Below are positions 20,520-29,600 of a stretch of 64,000 nucleotides of DNA, piece by piece. Under the pieces are notes generated by a model. That model did no database searches. It was not told where the DNA came from and was given only the letters and a program-made list of their open reading frames with translations. Position numbers and translations under genes: made by a program. How positions within the stretch are numbered: the first letter of the stretch is position 1; the number at the start of each line of letters is the position of its first letter. The stretch comes from Telluria mixta (GTDB taxonomy: Bacteria > Pseudomonadota > Gammaproteobacteria > Burkholderiales > Burkholderiaceae_D): positions 2,728,001 through 2,792,000 of the forward strand of contig NZ_CP119520.1 of the NCBI RefSeq assembly GCF_029223865.1, in the 5' to 3' direction.

Positions 20520-20632
20520 AATCTGCAAATGCCGCGATGGGGAGACTATATTGAAGCCGTTGGATTCAAGTCTCCCCTCCCCATCGACGAATGGGTTCAC
20601 CCACGGTCTGCGAAGCGGCCCGTGGGTTTTTT
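20520..20632 (+). ncRNA. Candidate structured small RNA ending in a terminator
   Basis: Two consecutive hairpins stand in a gene-free spacer. The first pairs GGGGAGAC (20539-20546) with GTCTCCCC (20570-20577), extended inward by TTGAA/TTCAA and outward by CGAT/ATCG across a 5-base bulge. The second is a terminator. No open frame with a ribosome site fits. The 5' end is unknown and no Rfam family was recognised. The flanking genes are on the minus strand (20399 and 20642 sides), so the transcript would be independent. Confidence 0.45.
20599..20632 (+). terminator. Intrinsic terminator of the candidate small RNA
   Basis: ACCCACGG (20599-20606) pairs with CCGTGGGT (20620-20627) around a 13-base loop, followed by six T (20627-20632). 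It points rightward, against the GNAT gene whose stop is at 20643. Confidence 0.7.
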
Positions 20633-20642
20633 CTTGCCTGAA

Positions 20643-21134
20643 TCAGCCTTGGGCCAGCGCTTCCAGCGGCGCGCCTGTGACACGGCAGATACGCCAGTCG
20701 GGCATGACCTCGGCGCCCATAGCTTTGTATAAATTGATTGCTGGCGTATTCCAGTCCAGCACCGACCATTCGAAGCGGCCGCAGCCGCGCTCGACGGCCA
20801 GGCGCGCCAGGTGCTTCAGCATGCGGCTGCCATAACCCTTGCCGCGATGCGATTGCCGCACGTACAGATCTTCCAGATACAGTCCACGCTTGGTGAGGAA
20901 CGTCGAGAAATTGTGGAAGAACAGGGCGAACGTGACGACTTCGCCATCCGCTTCGCCGACGATGGCTTCGCAGGCCGGATGCGGGCCGAACAGGCCTTCG
21001 TGCAATTTCTCTTCCGTCGCCACGACGAGGTGCTCGAGCTTTTCGAACACGGCCAGCTCGACGATCATCGATTGGATGTGGGTGACGTCGGCCGGGGTGG
21101 CGGGGCGGATCGCGAAGGTGGTATCAAGAGTCAT
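20643..21134 (-). CDS. GNAT-family N-acetyltransferase (diamine/thialysine acetyltransferase type)
   Basis: The 163-residue protein starts MTLDTTFAIRPATPADVTHI. The GNAT core is clear: strand 4 YLEDLYVRQSHRGKGYGSRML holds the acetyl-CoA pyrophosphate loop (R-G-K-G-Y-G), followed by FEWSVLDWNTPAINLYKAMGA. The FFHNFSTFLTKRGLYLEDLYV stretch is typical of the spermidine/spermine or thialysine acetyltransferase branch. The substrate is inferred only to that level. Its start overlaps the stop of the upstream DMT exporter by four bases, so they are co-translated. The longer open frame upstream is the exporter read out of frame. Confidence 0.88.
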   Translation of the reverse strand: MTLDTTFAIRPATPADVTHIQSMIVELAVFEKLEHLVVATEEKLHEGLFGPHPACEAIVGEADGEVVTFALFFHNFSTFLTKRGLYLEDLYVRQSHRGKGYGSRMLKHLARLAVERGCGRFEWSVLDWNTPAINLYKAMGAEVMPDWRICRVTGAPLEALAQG

Positions 21135-22072
21135 GGAGTCGTTTCGATGCAATCGTTGAGGTTGACGGAAGCGGCCGGCTTGGCCGCGGGCGCTCGCAAG
21201 GCCCAGGCGACACTGCCCAGGCAGACGGCCATACCGAGCCATTCGGTGAGGCCGGGACGGTAGTGTTCGAGCTTGATCGACAGCAGCACGGAGATCACGG
21301 GCGTGATCACGCCGATGTACACAGCCTTGTTCGAGCCGATGCGGTTGATCAGCGTAAAGTAGCAGATGAAGGCGACGACCGAGCCGAAGATGGACAGGTG
21401 CAGCAAGCCCAGTACATAGCTGGCCGTGCGCGGGATGATGAATTCCTGGCCTGTCGCGAGGCACCACACGGCGACCATGCACGTGCCCCAGAACATCGAC
21501 CAGCCCGTCGTCAGCACCAGGTTGTTCGATTCCTCGCGCACCTTGCCCACGACGATGCTGCCGGCCGAGCTGGCGATCGACGCGGCGATGCCAAGCAGCA
21601 GGCCGAGGGTGAAATGGCCTTGCCCGCCCTGGCCCAAGTGGCGCAGTTCAGTGCCGATCGCGTGCCAGAACAGCAGCGTGACACCGGCGATGGCCGCCGC
21701 GCCGGCGCCCCACGTGCGGCGCGGGATCGGCGTGCCGAACGCGATGCGCGCGCAGATCGGCGTCCAGAACACCATCAGCGCGAACAGCACGGCGACGAGC
21801 GCCGATACGACATATTGTTCGGCGTTGTACGTGCAGACGTACGACACGCAGAAGGTGAAAAAACCTTGCAGCAGGGTCCAGCGCTGGACGCGCCATGGCA
21901 GCCGCAGCTTGTCGCCGCGCAGCAGGCAGTACGCGAACAGCGTCAGCGACGCGAGCGCGAACCGGTAGACGACCGACACCGCGGGCGGAACTTCACCCAG
22001 CTCGAGCGTGATCGCGAAGAAAGTCGATCCCCAGATCAGGGACGCGATGGTGAAGAGGACGTAGGAGGGCAT
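21131..22072 (-). CDS. EamA/DMT-family transporter
   Basis: The 313-residue integral membrane protein has about ten hydrophobic helices in two EamA repeats. It opens with SYVLFTIASLIWGSTFFAI and ends near residue 290 with SIKLEHYRPGLTEWLGMAVCLGSVAWAL. DMT proteins export amino acids, nucleotides or other metabolites across the inner membrane; the substrate is not predictable. Overlap with the acetyltransferase start suggests the two deal with a related compound, perhaps a polyamine or amino acid, but that is inference from coupling alone. The lipoprotein gene lies 48 bases upstream on the same strand. Confidence 0.88.
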   Translation of the reverse strand: MPSYVLFTIASLIWGSTFFAITLELGEVPPAVSVVYRFALASLTLFAYCLLRGDKLRLPWRVQRWTLLQGFFTFCVSYVCTYNAEQYVVSALVAVLFALMVFWTPICARIAFGTPIPRRTWGAGAAAIAGVTLLFWHAIGTELRHLGQGGQGHFTLGLLLGIAASIASSAGSIVVGKVREESNNLVLTTGWSMFWGTCMVAVWCLATGQEFIIPRTASYVLGLLHLSIFGSVVAFICYFTLINRIGSNKAVYIGVITPVISVLLSIKLEHYRPGLTEWLGMAVCLGSVAWALRAPAAKPAASVNLNDCIETTP

Positions 22073-22120
22073 CGCGAAAGTATATCGCGATCCCTCTACT
22101 GTCGTGGCCGGTGGTAAATG

Positions 22121-22576
22121 TCAGTGCGTCACGCGCGTCGTGTACCCGTTGCTGAGCAAACGTACGCGCTCGCCCGGCCTGAACATCTCGTCGGCCGCCT
22201 GCGTGATGGAACGCAGTTCGCCGTTGTCGAGCTTGACGGTGATTTCGAAACCGGCCCGGTTGTTGACCTGGTTCTCGACGCGGTTGCCGATGATGCCGCC
22301 CGCGACGGCGCCCAGGATGCCGACGGCGGCCGAGCCGTTGCCGCCGCCGACCTGCGAACCGCCGAGGCCGCCCAGCGCGGCGCCGGCCATCGTGCCGACG
22401 CCGGATTCGGGATTGGCGATCGTCACGTTGCGGACGGATTCCACGGTGCCCATGCGCACCACTTGTTCATTCATCGTCTGGTAGCTGCTGTAGACGCTGC
22501 CCGAATTCGACGGACCCGCGCACGCCGCGAGCAGGGCGGTCAGCGGGACGAGGGCGAGGATGGCGATGCGTTTCAT
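22121..22576 (-). CDS. Glycine-zipper 2TM-type outer-membrane lipoprotein
   Basis: The 151-residue protein starts MKRIAILALVPLTALLAACAG, a lipoprotein signal with lipobox LAAC. The middle holds a glycine-zipper hairpin (GTMAGAALGGLGGSQVGGG and GILGAVAGGIIGNRVE) as in SlyB/Pcp proteins. The C-terminal strand region is EITVKLDNGELRSITQAAD. SlyB-like proteins stabilise the outer membrane under cation limitation or stress. The start at 22576 is preceded by TGGAGTGAAC on the coding strand; the open frame continues to 22630, but the extra residues do not belong to a lipoprotein signal. Confidence 0.88.
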   Translation of the reverse strand: MKRIAILALVPLTALLAACAGPSNSGSVYSSYQTMNEQVVRMGTVESVRNVTIANPESGVGTMAGAALGGLGGSQVGGGNGSAAVGILGAVAGGIIGNRVENQVNNRAGFEITVKLDNGELRSITQAADEMFRPGERVRLLSNGYTTRVTH

Positions 22577-22592
22577 GTTCACTCCAAAGCAA

Positions 22593-23024
22593 TTAATAAG
22601 CAACATGGAGGCGACGATACAAAAAACCAAGTACGAACAGCGGACCGATCAGCAGAAAGCGCAGGTCGTCGAAGAACGACGGTTTCTTGCCTTCGATCTT
22701 GTGCCCGATGAATTGGCCGATCCACGCGACGACGAAGATCGCGATCGACAGCGGCAGCACGGTGAACGGCGGCATCAGCGCCAGCAGGGCCAGCATCACG
22801 GCACTCATCAGCAGCATGCCGAACGCGAACGGCGGCGACAGCCGGAAGTAATACACGAGCGCCGCGAGCACCGCGACGACGGCCACGGCCGGGTGGATGC
22901 TCCACAGGATGCCCAGCAGCGTGAACACGATCACGGGCACGCACACAATATGGATCAGCTCGTTGGTCGGATTGCGGTGGCTGTCGCTGTACTGGTCGAG
23001 CAGCACGTCGATGGTGCGGGACAT
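22593..23024 (-). CDS. Mpo1-like (DUF962) membrane protein
   Basis: The 143-residue protein has four hydrophobic segments and the conserved histidines of the DUF962/Mpo1 family: HRNPTNELIHIVCVP near residue 16 and QFIGHKIEGKKPSFFDDLRFLLIGP near residue 105. Yeast Mpo1 is an iron-dependent dioxygenase that alpha-oxidises 2-hydroxy fatty acids in membranes. Bacterial homologues are assumed to do similar lipid chemistry. The gene is 16 bases upstream of the lipoprotein start and on the same strand. Confidence 0.88.
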   Translation of the reverse strand: MSRTIDVLLDQYSDSHRNPTNELIHIVCVPVIVFTLLGILWSIHPAVAVVAVLAALVYYFRLSPPFAFGMLLMSAVMLALLALMPPFTVLPLSIAIFVVAWIGQFIGHKIEGKKPSFFDDLRFLLIGPLFVLGFLYRRLHVAY

Positions 23025-23069
23025 CGTGGTCTCCTGGCCGTTATTGTGTTTTCGATTCTACACCCGTGA

Positions 23070-24020
23070 TTACGCCGCAACGGGGACCGGCGCAGAGACA
23101 CGGGGCAACGCACCCATGTGCATGTAGGGATTCGCGGCGAACAGCTCGGCCACCCATTCGACGAACACGCGCACCTTCGCGGACAGGTGGCGGTTCTGCG
23201 GATACACGACGTGGATCGGCAGCGGATCGCTGCGCCAGTCCGCGAGCACCTGCACCATGCGCCCGGTCGCCACGTGCTTGTCGAGCAGGTAGTCCGTCAT
23301 CTGGATGATGCCGAGGCCCGCCAGCCCCGCTTCCACGTAGGCGTTCGAATCGTTCAGCGCGATCACGCCGCGCATGGGCACCTCGATGCGTTCGTCGCCG
23401 CGGTTGAAATCCCAGTCGAAGATCTTGCCCGTCTTGGCCGAGAAATAATTCACGCAGCGGTGGCGCTCGAGTTCGCGCGGGTGCTGGGGCATGCCGTGGC
23501 GCGCGATGTACGCGGGCGACGCCGCCGTCAGGAAGTTGACGACGCCCACGCGCCGCGCGATCAGGCTCGTGTCGCCCAAGGCGCCGCCGCGCACGGCGCA
23601 GTCGACGCCTTCCTCGACCAGGTCCACGGGACGGTCGGAGCTGCCCAGTTCCAGCATGATGTCGGGATAGCGCTCGAAGAAGTCGGGCAGGGCGGGCACG
23701 AGGATCTCGCTCGACAGCCCTGTCGGCGCATCGACGCGCAGCCGGCCGCTGGGCGACAGGCGCGTGCGCGACAGCGATTCCTCGGCGTCGCGCACGTCGG
23801 ACAGGATGCGCAGGCAGCGTTCGTAATAGGCGGCACCGTCCGTCGTCACCGTCACCTGGCGCGTGGTCCGGTGCAGCAGCTTGGCCGACAGTGCCCCCTC
23901 GAGCGCCTGCACGAGCGTCGACACCGTCGCCTTGGGCAGGTTCATCATCTCGGCCGCCCGCGTGAAGCTGCCGGCGTCCACGACCTGCACGAAGACTTCC
24001 ATCGCTTGTAGCTTGTTCAT
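23070..24020 (-). CDS. LysR-family regulator of the adjacent RND efflux operon
   Basis: The 316-residue protein has an N-terminal winged helix (AMEVFVQVVDAGSFTRAAEMMNLPKATVSTLVQALE) and a LysR effector domain (PSGRLRVDAPTGLSSEILVP; LARVDCAVRG-type pocket region). It is divergent from the 24178-31363 operon with a 157-base spacer. A perfect 22-base palindrome there (24057-24078) has the TTC-GAA form of a LysR box. In Burkholderia the llpE-bpeEF-oprC and ceo operons are controlled by such divergent LysR genes, so the same role is inferred here. The inducer is unknown. Confidence 0.88.
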   Translation of the reverse strand: MNKLQAMEVFVQVVDAGSFTRAAEMMNLPKATVSTLVQALEGALSAKLLHRTTRQVTVTTDGAAYYERCLRILSDVRDAEESLSRTRLSPSGRLRVDAPTGLSSEILVPALPDFFERYPDIMLELGSSDRPVDLVEEGVDCAVRGGALGDTSLIARRVGVVNFLTAASPAYIARHGMPQHPRELERHRCVNYFSAKTGKIFDWDFNRGDERIEVPMRGVIALNDSNAYVEAGLAGLGIIQMTDYLLDKHVATGRMVQVLADWRSDPLPIHVVYPQNRHLSAKVRVFVEWVAELFAANPYMHMGALPRVSAPVPVAA

Positions 24021-24056
24021 GTCAAATCAGCATCATGTAAATGGTGAGAATGCGTG

Positions 24057-24078
24057 ATTGTTCAAAAATCTGAACAAT
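24057..24078. promoter_or_regulatory. Putative LysR operator between regulator and efflux operon
   Basis: ATTGTTCA (24057-24064), spacer AAAATC and TGAACAAT (24071-24078) form a perfect inverted repeat with the T-N11-A geometry of LysR sites. It is 36 bases from the regulator start and about 100 bases upstream of the small gene at 24178, in the position expected for a shared regulatory site. Confidence 0.7.
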
Positions 24079-24177
24079 GGATTCGCAATTGAGCTATTTA
24101 TTAGATTCTAGTCGAAGTCTATAGTGTCGGTACGGTAGCTGATAGTTTCGATATTTGACACACCCAAGGAGAGGATC

Positions 24178-24405
24178 ATGAAAGCGCATCGCGATGGAAT
24201 CGCGGCAGTGTTCGGGCTGATACTCGGCGTAGTGGCCATGGCAGGCACGGTACTCACCGACGAGTACGCGCATGCGGCCGGTGCCGAGGCACGCGGATAC
24301 GATGCGCTGTTCCATGTCGTCGCCACGGGCGAACAATGCGATGCGACCGCGATCCCGGCCGTGCTGGTGGCATCGAACGAGGTGAATCGCGAGGGGCGTC
24401 GATGA
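24178..24405 (+). CDS. Hypothetical 75-residue membrane/exported protein
   Basis: The protein starts MKAHRDGIAAVFGLILGVVA with one hydrophobic helix (about residues 8-26), then a short polar tail (VLTDEYAHAAGAEARGYDALF) ending NEVNREGRR. A strong AAGGAGAGG ribosome site precedes ATG 24178, and the stop overlaps the next ATG by four bases, so it is very likely translated. No family recognised. As first gene of the efflux operon it may be a small membrane accessory, or a leader whose translation drives the next gene. Confidence 0.65.
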   Translation: MKAHRDGIAAVFGLILGVVAMAGTVLTDEYAHAAGAEARGYDALFHVVATGEQCDATAIPAVLVASNEVNREGRR

Positions 24406-25262
24406 GCGTTGCACGCAAAGCCGACGACGGCCATACGCTGGCGGTACGCGACCTGCAGGTCGTGGGCGCGGAAGGACCGCTGGCCGCCCGCCTGTACAAG
24501 GCTGCCGTCGACGGCAAGCGCGATGTGCTGATCGTGTTCTTCCATGGCGGCGGCTTCGTCGACGGCGACCTGGAAGACGCGGATCCGTTCCTGCGCCACC
24601 TGTCGGAGGCGAGCGGGTATCCGGTCGTGCTGTCGTCGACCTATACGCTGGCGACGGTGAAGCCGTTCCCGGCCGCCGCGGAAGATGCGCATGCCGTGCT
24701 GCTGTGGGCAAAGAAGAACAAGACGAAGCTCGGCTGGACCGGCAAGCGCATGCTGGTCGCGGGCATCGAGGCGGGCGCGAACCTCGCCGCCGTGTGTACC
24801 CTGATGGCGCGCGACCGGGGTGCGCCGCGGCTGGCCGGCCAGATCCTGTTGATGCCGATGCTGGACCCGGGCCTGTCGACCTGCTCGATGCGCGAGATGC
24901 CGACCTGCCCCGACAAGGCGAAGGTGTTCGACGAATGCGCCGCCGCCTACCGGGGCTACCTGCCGCACGCGGCCGACCGCAGCCATCCGTATGCATCGCC
25001 GCTGCAGTCGAGCCGTTTGAAGAACCTGCCGCCGGCCTTGATCCTGTCGATCGAGGACGACCCGCTGCGCGACGAAGCGGAAGCCTACGGCGGCAAACTG
25101 ATCCAGTCGGGCGTGCCGACGACGGTCAGACGCTTGCAGGCGGCGCAACGCCTGCAGGAACCGAATGCGCGCGACACATGTGCCTGTCGGGGCCATGCGT
25201 TGAGCGAGATTGCCAACTTCATTGCCGGCCTCGACGAGGAAGACGAACCGGCAAGCTGTTGA
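24402..25262 (+). CDS. LlpE-like alpha/beta-hydrolase-fold protein lacking the nucleophile serine
   Basis: The 286-residue protein has the HSL-type alpha/beta-hydrolase layout: oxyanion motif HGGG at 48-51, an acid candidate Asp220 in EDDPLRDEAEAYG, and a late histidine (His265). The nucleophile elbow, normally GDSAGG, reads GIEAGA at 121-126, with Glu123 in place of serine. It is therefore probably not an esterase. Burkholderia BpeEF-OprC and CeoAB-OpcM operons contain a lipase-like gene, llpE, in the same position. That synteny supports the name; the role in efflux is unknown. The start at 24402 overlaps the preceding stop. Confidence 0.8.
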   Translation: MSVARKADDGHTLAVRDLQVVGAEGPLAARLYKAAVDGKRDVLIVFFHGGGFVDGDLEDADPFLRHLSEASGYPVVLSSTYTLATVKPFPAAAEDAHAVLLWAKKNKTKLGWTGKRMLVAGIEAGANLAAVCTLMARDRGAPRLAGQILLMPMLDPGLSTCSMREMPTCPDKAKVFDECAAAYRGYLPHAADRSHPYASPLQSSRLKNLPPALILSIEDDPLRDEAEAYGGKLIQSGVPTTVRRLQAAQRLQEPNARDTCACRGHALSEIANFIAGLDEEDEPASC

Positions 25263-25401
25263 CCTCGTAGTTCTCAAGATTCACCACCAACCATAAATAC
25301 GTGCCTGCGAGGCACGGGAGACCTGTCTTTTCCTGCAAAAGCCTGGAAAGGACCGTTTTCGTCCAATCATTAAAAGCTAGTTAATAACCGGAGGGCTAAC
25401 C

Positions 25402-26613
25402 ATGAAAACGATTCAACAATTCCAGATGGCCGTGCGACCCGTCGTGCTGGCGCTGGGCGCAGCCGGCGTCGCGGCCCTGATCGCTGGATGCTCGGATGCG
25501 ACCGGCAAGGCCGCCGAGGCGCAAAGCCAGGCGCAGGCAGGTCCGCCCGTGTCCGCCGCCGCCGTGCTCGAAAAGCCGGTCGCCGAAACGCAGGAATTCT
25601 CGGGCCGTCTCGAAGCCATCGAGCGCGTCGAGATCCGTCCGCGCGTCTCCGGCTACATCACCGCCGTCAACTTCAAGCCGGGCGCCGAAGTGAAAAAGGG
25701 CGACGTGCTGTTCGTGATCGATCCGCGTCCGTACCAGGCCGAAGCCGAGCGCGCCATCGCGGCTGCGAAATCGGCCCGCGCCAAGGCCGACCTGGCCCGC
25801 ACGGAACTGGCGCGCGCCGAGCGCCTGCTGGGCGACAAGGCGATCGCGCAGCGCGAATACGATGCGAGCCTGTCGAGCCAGAAGGAACTGGACGCGTCCG
25901 CCCGCGCCGCCGAAGCGCAGGCCGAAGCCGCCCGCCTGAACCTGTCGTACACCCGCGTCGTCGCGCCGATCAACGGCCGCGTCTCGAAGGCCGAGATCAC
26001 CCTTGGCAACCTGGTCGACGCATCGGCCGTGCTGACGTCGGTCGTGTCGCTGGACCGCATCTACGCCAGCTTCGACGGCGATGAAGAGACCTACCTGCGC
26101 GTCGCCAAGCAGGCGCACGACGGCCAGTCGGTGCCGGTCAAGGTGGGCCTCGTCAACGAAGAAGGCTACCCGCACGAGGGCAAGCTGGAATTCGTCGACA
26201 ACCAGCTCGACTCGCAGACCGGTTCCGTGCGCATGCGTGCCACGTTCGAGAACAAGGACCGCAGCATGGCCCCCGGCTTGTTTGCCCGCGTGCAGATCGG
26301 CGGCGGCGAAGCCAAGCCTGCGCTGCTGATCACGGACCGCGCCATCGGCACGGACCAGAGCCACAAGTTCGTGTTCGTCGTGGGCGCGGACGGCAAGGCC
26401 GAGTACCGCGAAGTGAAGCTCGGCCCCGTCGTCGACGGCCTGCGCGTGGTGCGCGCCGGCCTGAAACCGGGCGAGAAGATCGTCGTCAACGGCCTGCAGC
26501 GCGTGCATCCGGGCGCACCCATCACGGCGCAGGTCGTGCCGATGGTCGCATCGCTGGCGCCGGCCAAGGCGCCCGCCAAGGACGCGAAGCTGGCCATGGC
26601 AGACACGAAGTAA
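25402..26613 (+). CDS. RND efflux periplasmic adaptor (BpeE/MexE-like)
   Basis: The 403-residue protein is a lipoprotein (lipobox LIAGC near residue 31) of the HlyD/AcrA family. The lipoyl half-motifs are VEIRPRVSGYITAVNFKPGAEV and RVVAPINGRVSKAEITLGNLV. They are separated by a coiled-coil hairpin (AERAIAAAKSARAKADLAR onward). It bridges the inner-membrane pump and outer-membrane channel. The ATG at 25402 follows GGAGGG. A 139-base spacer separates it from the llpE-like gene; it contains a short hairpin at 25301-25315 without a T-run. Confidence 0.95.
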   Translation: MKTIQQFQMAVRPVVLALGAAGVAALIAGCSDATGKAAEAQSQAQAGPPVSAAAVLEKPVAETQEFSGRLEAIERVEIRPRVSGYITAVNFKPGAEVKKGDVLFVIDPRPYQAEAERAIAAAKSARAKADLARTELARAERLLGDKAIAQREYDASLSSQKELDASARAAEAQAEAARLNLSYTRVVAPINGRVSKAEITLGNLVDASAVLTSVVSLDRIYASFDGDEETYLRVAKQAHDGQSVPVKVGLVNEEGYPHEGKLEFVDNQLDSQTGSVRMRATFENKDRSMAPGLFARVQIGGGEAKPALLITDRAIGTDQSHKFVFVVGADGKAEYREVKLGPVVDGLRVVRAGLKPGEKIVVNGLQRVHPGAPITAQVVPMVASLAPAKAPAKDAKLAMADTK

Positions 26614-26640
26614 TCCCATAAGACCGAGGGACAAGAACAA

Positions 26641-29600
26641 ATGAACATCTCACGCTTTTTCGTCGACAAGCCGATCTTCGCGGCCGTGCTGTCGGTGCTG
26701 GTCTTCGTGGCCGGCCTCATCTCGATCTTCGAGTTGCCGATCTCCGAGTACCCGGACGTCGTGCCGCCCTCCGTGGTGGTGCGCGCCCAGTACCCGGGCG
26801 CCAACCCGAAGGTCATCGCGGAAACCGTCGCGACGCCGCTGGAGCAGGAAATCAACGGCGTCGAAAACATGCTGTACATGACGTCGCAGAACACCTCCGA
26901 CGGCGCCCTGATGCTGACGGTGACTTTTAAAATCGGCACCAACGTGGAGCAGGCCGAGACGGCCGTGCAGAACCGCGTCCAGCGCGCGCTCCCGCGCCTG
27001 CCGGACGAGGTGCGCCAGATCGGCGTCACGACCGTCAAGAGCTCGCCCAACATCACGATGGTGGTCCACCTGCGCTCGCCGGACGGCCGCTATGACGACC
27101 TCTATCTGCGCAACTACGCCACCCTGAACGTCAAGGACGAACTCGCGCGCATCAACGGCATGGGCGAAGTCCAGCTGTTCGGTTCGGGCGACTACGCCAT
27201 GCGCGTCTGGCTCGATCCGCAAAAGGTCGCCGCCCGCAACCTGACCGCGAGCGACGTCGTGAACGCCATCCGCGAGCAGAACGTGCAGGTCGCAGCCGGC
27301 GTCGTCGGCCAGGGCCCGTCGAAAGGCGCGGACTTCCAGCTGACCGTCAACACGCAGGGCCGCCTGCAGTCGGTCGAGGAGTTCGGCAACATCGTCATCA
27401 AGACGAATGCCGACGGCGCAACCACCTTGCTGAAGGACGTCGCGCGCCTCGAAATGGGCTCGAACTCGTACGCCCTGCGCGCGCTGCTGGACAACCAGTC
27501 GGCCGTGGCGATCCCGATCTTCCAGGCGCCGAACGCCAACGCGCTGCAACTGTCGTCCGACGTGCGCGCCAAGATGAAGGAGCTGTCGAAAGATTTCCCG
27601 GAAGGCGTCGAATACAGCATTGTGTACGACCCGACCCAATTCGTGCGTGAGTCGATCAACTCCGTGATCCACACGCTGATCGAGGCCGTGATCCTGGTGG
27701 CCATCGTCGTCATCGTGTTCCTGCAGACGTGGCGCGCTTCGGTGATCCCGCTGCTGGCCGTGCCGGTGTCCGTCGTCGGCACGTTCGCGGTGATGCTCGC
27801 CTGCGGCTTCTCGATCAACACGCTGTCGCTGTTCGGCCTTGTGCTGGCGATCGGTATCGTGGTGGACGACGCGATCGTCGTCGTGGAGAACGTCGAGCGC
27901 AACATCGCGAACGGCCTGAATCCGCATGACGCCACCGTGCAGGCGATGAAGGAAGTCTCCGGCCCGATCATCGCGATCGCCCTCGTGCTGTGCGCCGTGT
28001 TCATCCCGATCGCGTTCGTGTCGGGCCTGACCGGCCAGTTCTACCGCCAGTTCGCGCTGACCATCGCCATCTCGACCGTGATCTCCGCGTTCTCGTCGCT
28101 GACGCTGGCCCCGGCACTGTCGGCCGCGCTGCTGCAGTCGCACCACGCGCCGAAGGACCGCCTGACCCGCATGATGGACGCCGTGTTCGGTCGCTTCTTC
28201 AAGGGCTTCAACCGCTTCTTCGGCCGCTCGTCGCATGCCTATGAAGGCGGCGTGAAGGGTGTCCTGAAGCGCAAGAGCGCCGCGCTGGGCGTGTACGTGC
28301 TGCTCGCCATCGCCGGCATCTTCATGTTCAAGGCCGTGCCGCCGGGCTTCGTGCCGGCGCAGGACAAGGCTTACCTGATCGGCTTCGCGCAGCTGCCGGA
28401 CGCCGCCTCGCTGGACCGCACGGACGCCGTCATCCGCAAGATGTCGGACGTGGCCAAGCAGATCCCGGGCGTCGAATCGTCGGTCGCGTTCCCGGGCCTG
28501 TCGATCAACGGCTTCACCAACGCGCCGAACGCCGGCATCGTGTTCACCACCTTGAAACCGTTCGACGAACGTAAAGGCAAGGAGCAGAGCGCCGACGCGA
28601 TCGCCGCCGAGATCAACAAGCGCATGGGCGCCATCGAGGACGCGTTCGTGATGGTGCTGTCGCCCCCGCCGGTCAACGGCCTGGGTACGACGGGCGGCTT
28701 CAAGATGATGATCGAAGACCGCGCCGGCGTCGGTTACGACGAGCTGTATAAAGCCGTGCAGGCCGTCCAGGCCAAGGCGTGGACCGACAAGCGCCTGCAG
28801 GGCGTGTTCTCGGGCTACCAGATCAACGTGCCGCAGCTGTTCGCCGACGTCGACCGCGTGAAAGCCAAGCAGCTGGGCGTGCCGCTGGCCGAGATCAACC
28901 AGACCTTGCAGATCAACCTCGGCTCGCTGTACGTGAACGACTTCAACCAGTTCGGCCGCACGTACCAGGTGCGCGTGCAGGCGGATGCGCCGTTCCGTTC
29001 GCAGCGCGAACAGATCGCGCAGCTGAAGGTCCGCAACGACAAGGGCGAGATGATCCCGCTGTCCTCGCTCATGAAGGTCAAGGACACGTATGGTCCGGAT
29101 CGCGTGCAGCGCTACAACGGCTACGTCGCCGCCGAGCTGAATGGCGGCCCGGCACCTGGCGTGTCGTCGGGCCAGGCGCAGGCCGCGATGGAAGAAATCG
29201 TCAAGGCCACGCTGCCGAAAGGGATCTCGTACGAATGGACGGACCTGACGTACCAGGACATCCTGGCCGGTAACACCATGCTGTACGTGTTCCCGCTGTG
29301 CGTGCTGCTCGTGTTCCTCGTGCTCGCCGCGCAGTACGAAAGCTGGACGCTGCCGCTGGCCGTGATCCTGATCGTGCCGATGTCGATCCTGTGCGCCCTC
29401 ATCGGCGTCAAGCTCACCGGCGGCGACAACAACGTGTTCACGCAGATCGCCCTGTTCGTGCTGGTGGGCCTCGCGTCGAAGAACGCGATCCTGATCGTGG
29501 AATTCGCGCTGGAGCTGGAACACCACGGCCGCAGCATCGTGGACGCCGCGCTGGAAGCCTGCCGCCTGCGTCTGCGTCCGATCCTGATGACGTCGATCGC

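Noticed and set aside
20539..20577. Structured element as a tRNA
   Set aside because: No T-loop GTTC-type consensus with paired arms, no acceptor stem or anticodon arm could be folded.
25301..25315. GTGCCT-GCG-AGGCAC hairpin between the LlpE-like and adaptor genes as terminator
   Set aside because: No T-run follows; the neighbouring genes are expected to be one operon.
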